The position numbers and the translations under genes are program-made. From NCBI GenBank assembly GCA_946411515.1, contig CAMKEH010000013.1:1-32244 (forward strand): a stretch of 32,244 nucleotides of DNA, in the 5' to 3' direction. The notes under the pieces are model-generated. The model was not told where the DNA came from. It ran no database searches and saw only the letters and a list, made by a program, of their open reading frames with translations. This DNA comes from an uncultured Clostridium sp. (GTDB lineage Bacteria; Bacillota; Clostridia; TANB77; CAG-508). Positions 32,107-32,244 of the stretch are shown here, in pieces. How positions within the stretch are numbered: the stretch's first letter is position 1; every line of letters begins with the position of its first letter.

Positions 32107-32244
32107 CTAATCTAAAAAATTATCTGTCACATCATCAATGCTAACTTGATTACCAAAATCAGCGAAAGGATCATGTGTGTTGTTGTCTTGTTTAACTTCT
32201 TCTGTCTCAGTTCTCTTCTTTGACTCTAAATACTCAATATGATT
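32107..32244 (-). CDS. ssb: Single-stranded DNA-binding protein, C-terminal end (partial)
   Basis: The last 45 codons of a gene cut by the window edge. IEYLESKKR at the start corresponds to the end of the OB fold in Gram-positive phage SSBs (VQFLESK), followed by a disordered Lys/Asp/Glu/Asn stretch and DPFADFG near the end. The tail is acidic (IDDVTDNFLD) but lacks the canonical DDDLPF, so interaction with host SSB-binding proteins may differ. The N-terminal OB fold lies outside the window. Confidence 0.75.
   Translation of the reverse strand, partial: NHIEYLESKKRTETEEVKQDNNTHDPFADFGNQVSIDDVTDNFLD

Noticed and set aside
1..32244. CRISPR arrays, insertion sequences, alternative genetic code
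   Set aside because: No regularly spaced repeats, no transposase, and TGA, TAA and TAG all act as stops at gene ends with sensible neighbours.

Overview
This window is most of the genome of a temperate phage of a very AT-rich, low-GC Gram-positive host (Bacillota or a close relative). Codons end mostly in A/T, ribosome binding sites are AGGAGG-like, the standard stop codons including TGA are used, and the lysis and receptor-binding genes belong to Gram-positive phage families. No host gene is visible, so the exact host cannot be named. The tyrosine integrase (left, + strand) and the lysis cassette (right, - strand) converge on a short intergenic region that carries a candidate attP. They sit at opposite ends of an integrated prophage, so the sequence probably represents the excised, circular or packaged form.

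Layout: 1-98, operator-like palindrome and integrase leader. 99-1268, integrase (+). 1275-1467, candidate attP: three tandem doublets of an 11-bp arm-type repeat around a 16-bp segment that reads as the 3' end of a serine tRNA including CCA. 1470-1931, HNH nuclease (+). 1932-2436, a compact convergent two-RNA locus that I interpret as a type I toxin-antitoxin system. It has a consensus promoter, a structured ~290-nt mRNA with a 26-aa membrane peptide, and an antisense RNA overlapping its 3' end. 2441-26645 (-), the late operon read right to left: small and large terminase, two small proteins, portal, scaffold, coat protein, adaptor-like protein, nozzle-like protein, a Q-rich protein, a 2181-aa polyvalent virion protein, three large tail/receptor proteins with an XhlA-like membrane protein among them, holin and amidase. 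26646-27066, a 420-bp non-coding control region full of inverted repeats. 27067-32244 (-), the distal early operon: an ArpU-like regulator, many small accessory ORFs including tiny membrane peptides too short for normal gene callers, a DUF1064 nuclease-like protein, a NinB-like protein, an RNA ligase, and the C-terminus of an SSB cut by the window edge.

The virion genes suggest a short-tailed (podovirus-like) particle. There is no tail tube, tail terminator or tape-measure gene. A P22-like order (portal, scaffold, coat, adaptor, beta-rich nozzle) is followed by very large ejection-type proteins. The distal genes (741-aa tail-tip module, DUF859-like protein, BppU-like fibre) instead look like those of siphophages of streptococci and lactococci, so the particle appears chimeric. 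Repressor, Cro and replication genes are not in the window and presumably lie beyond its right edge.
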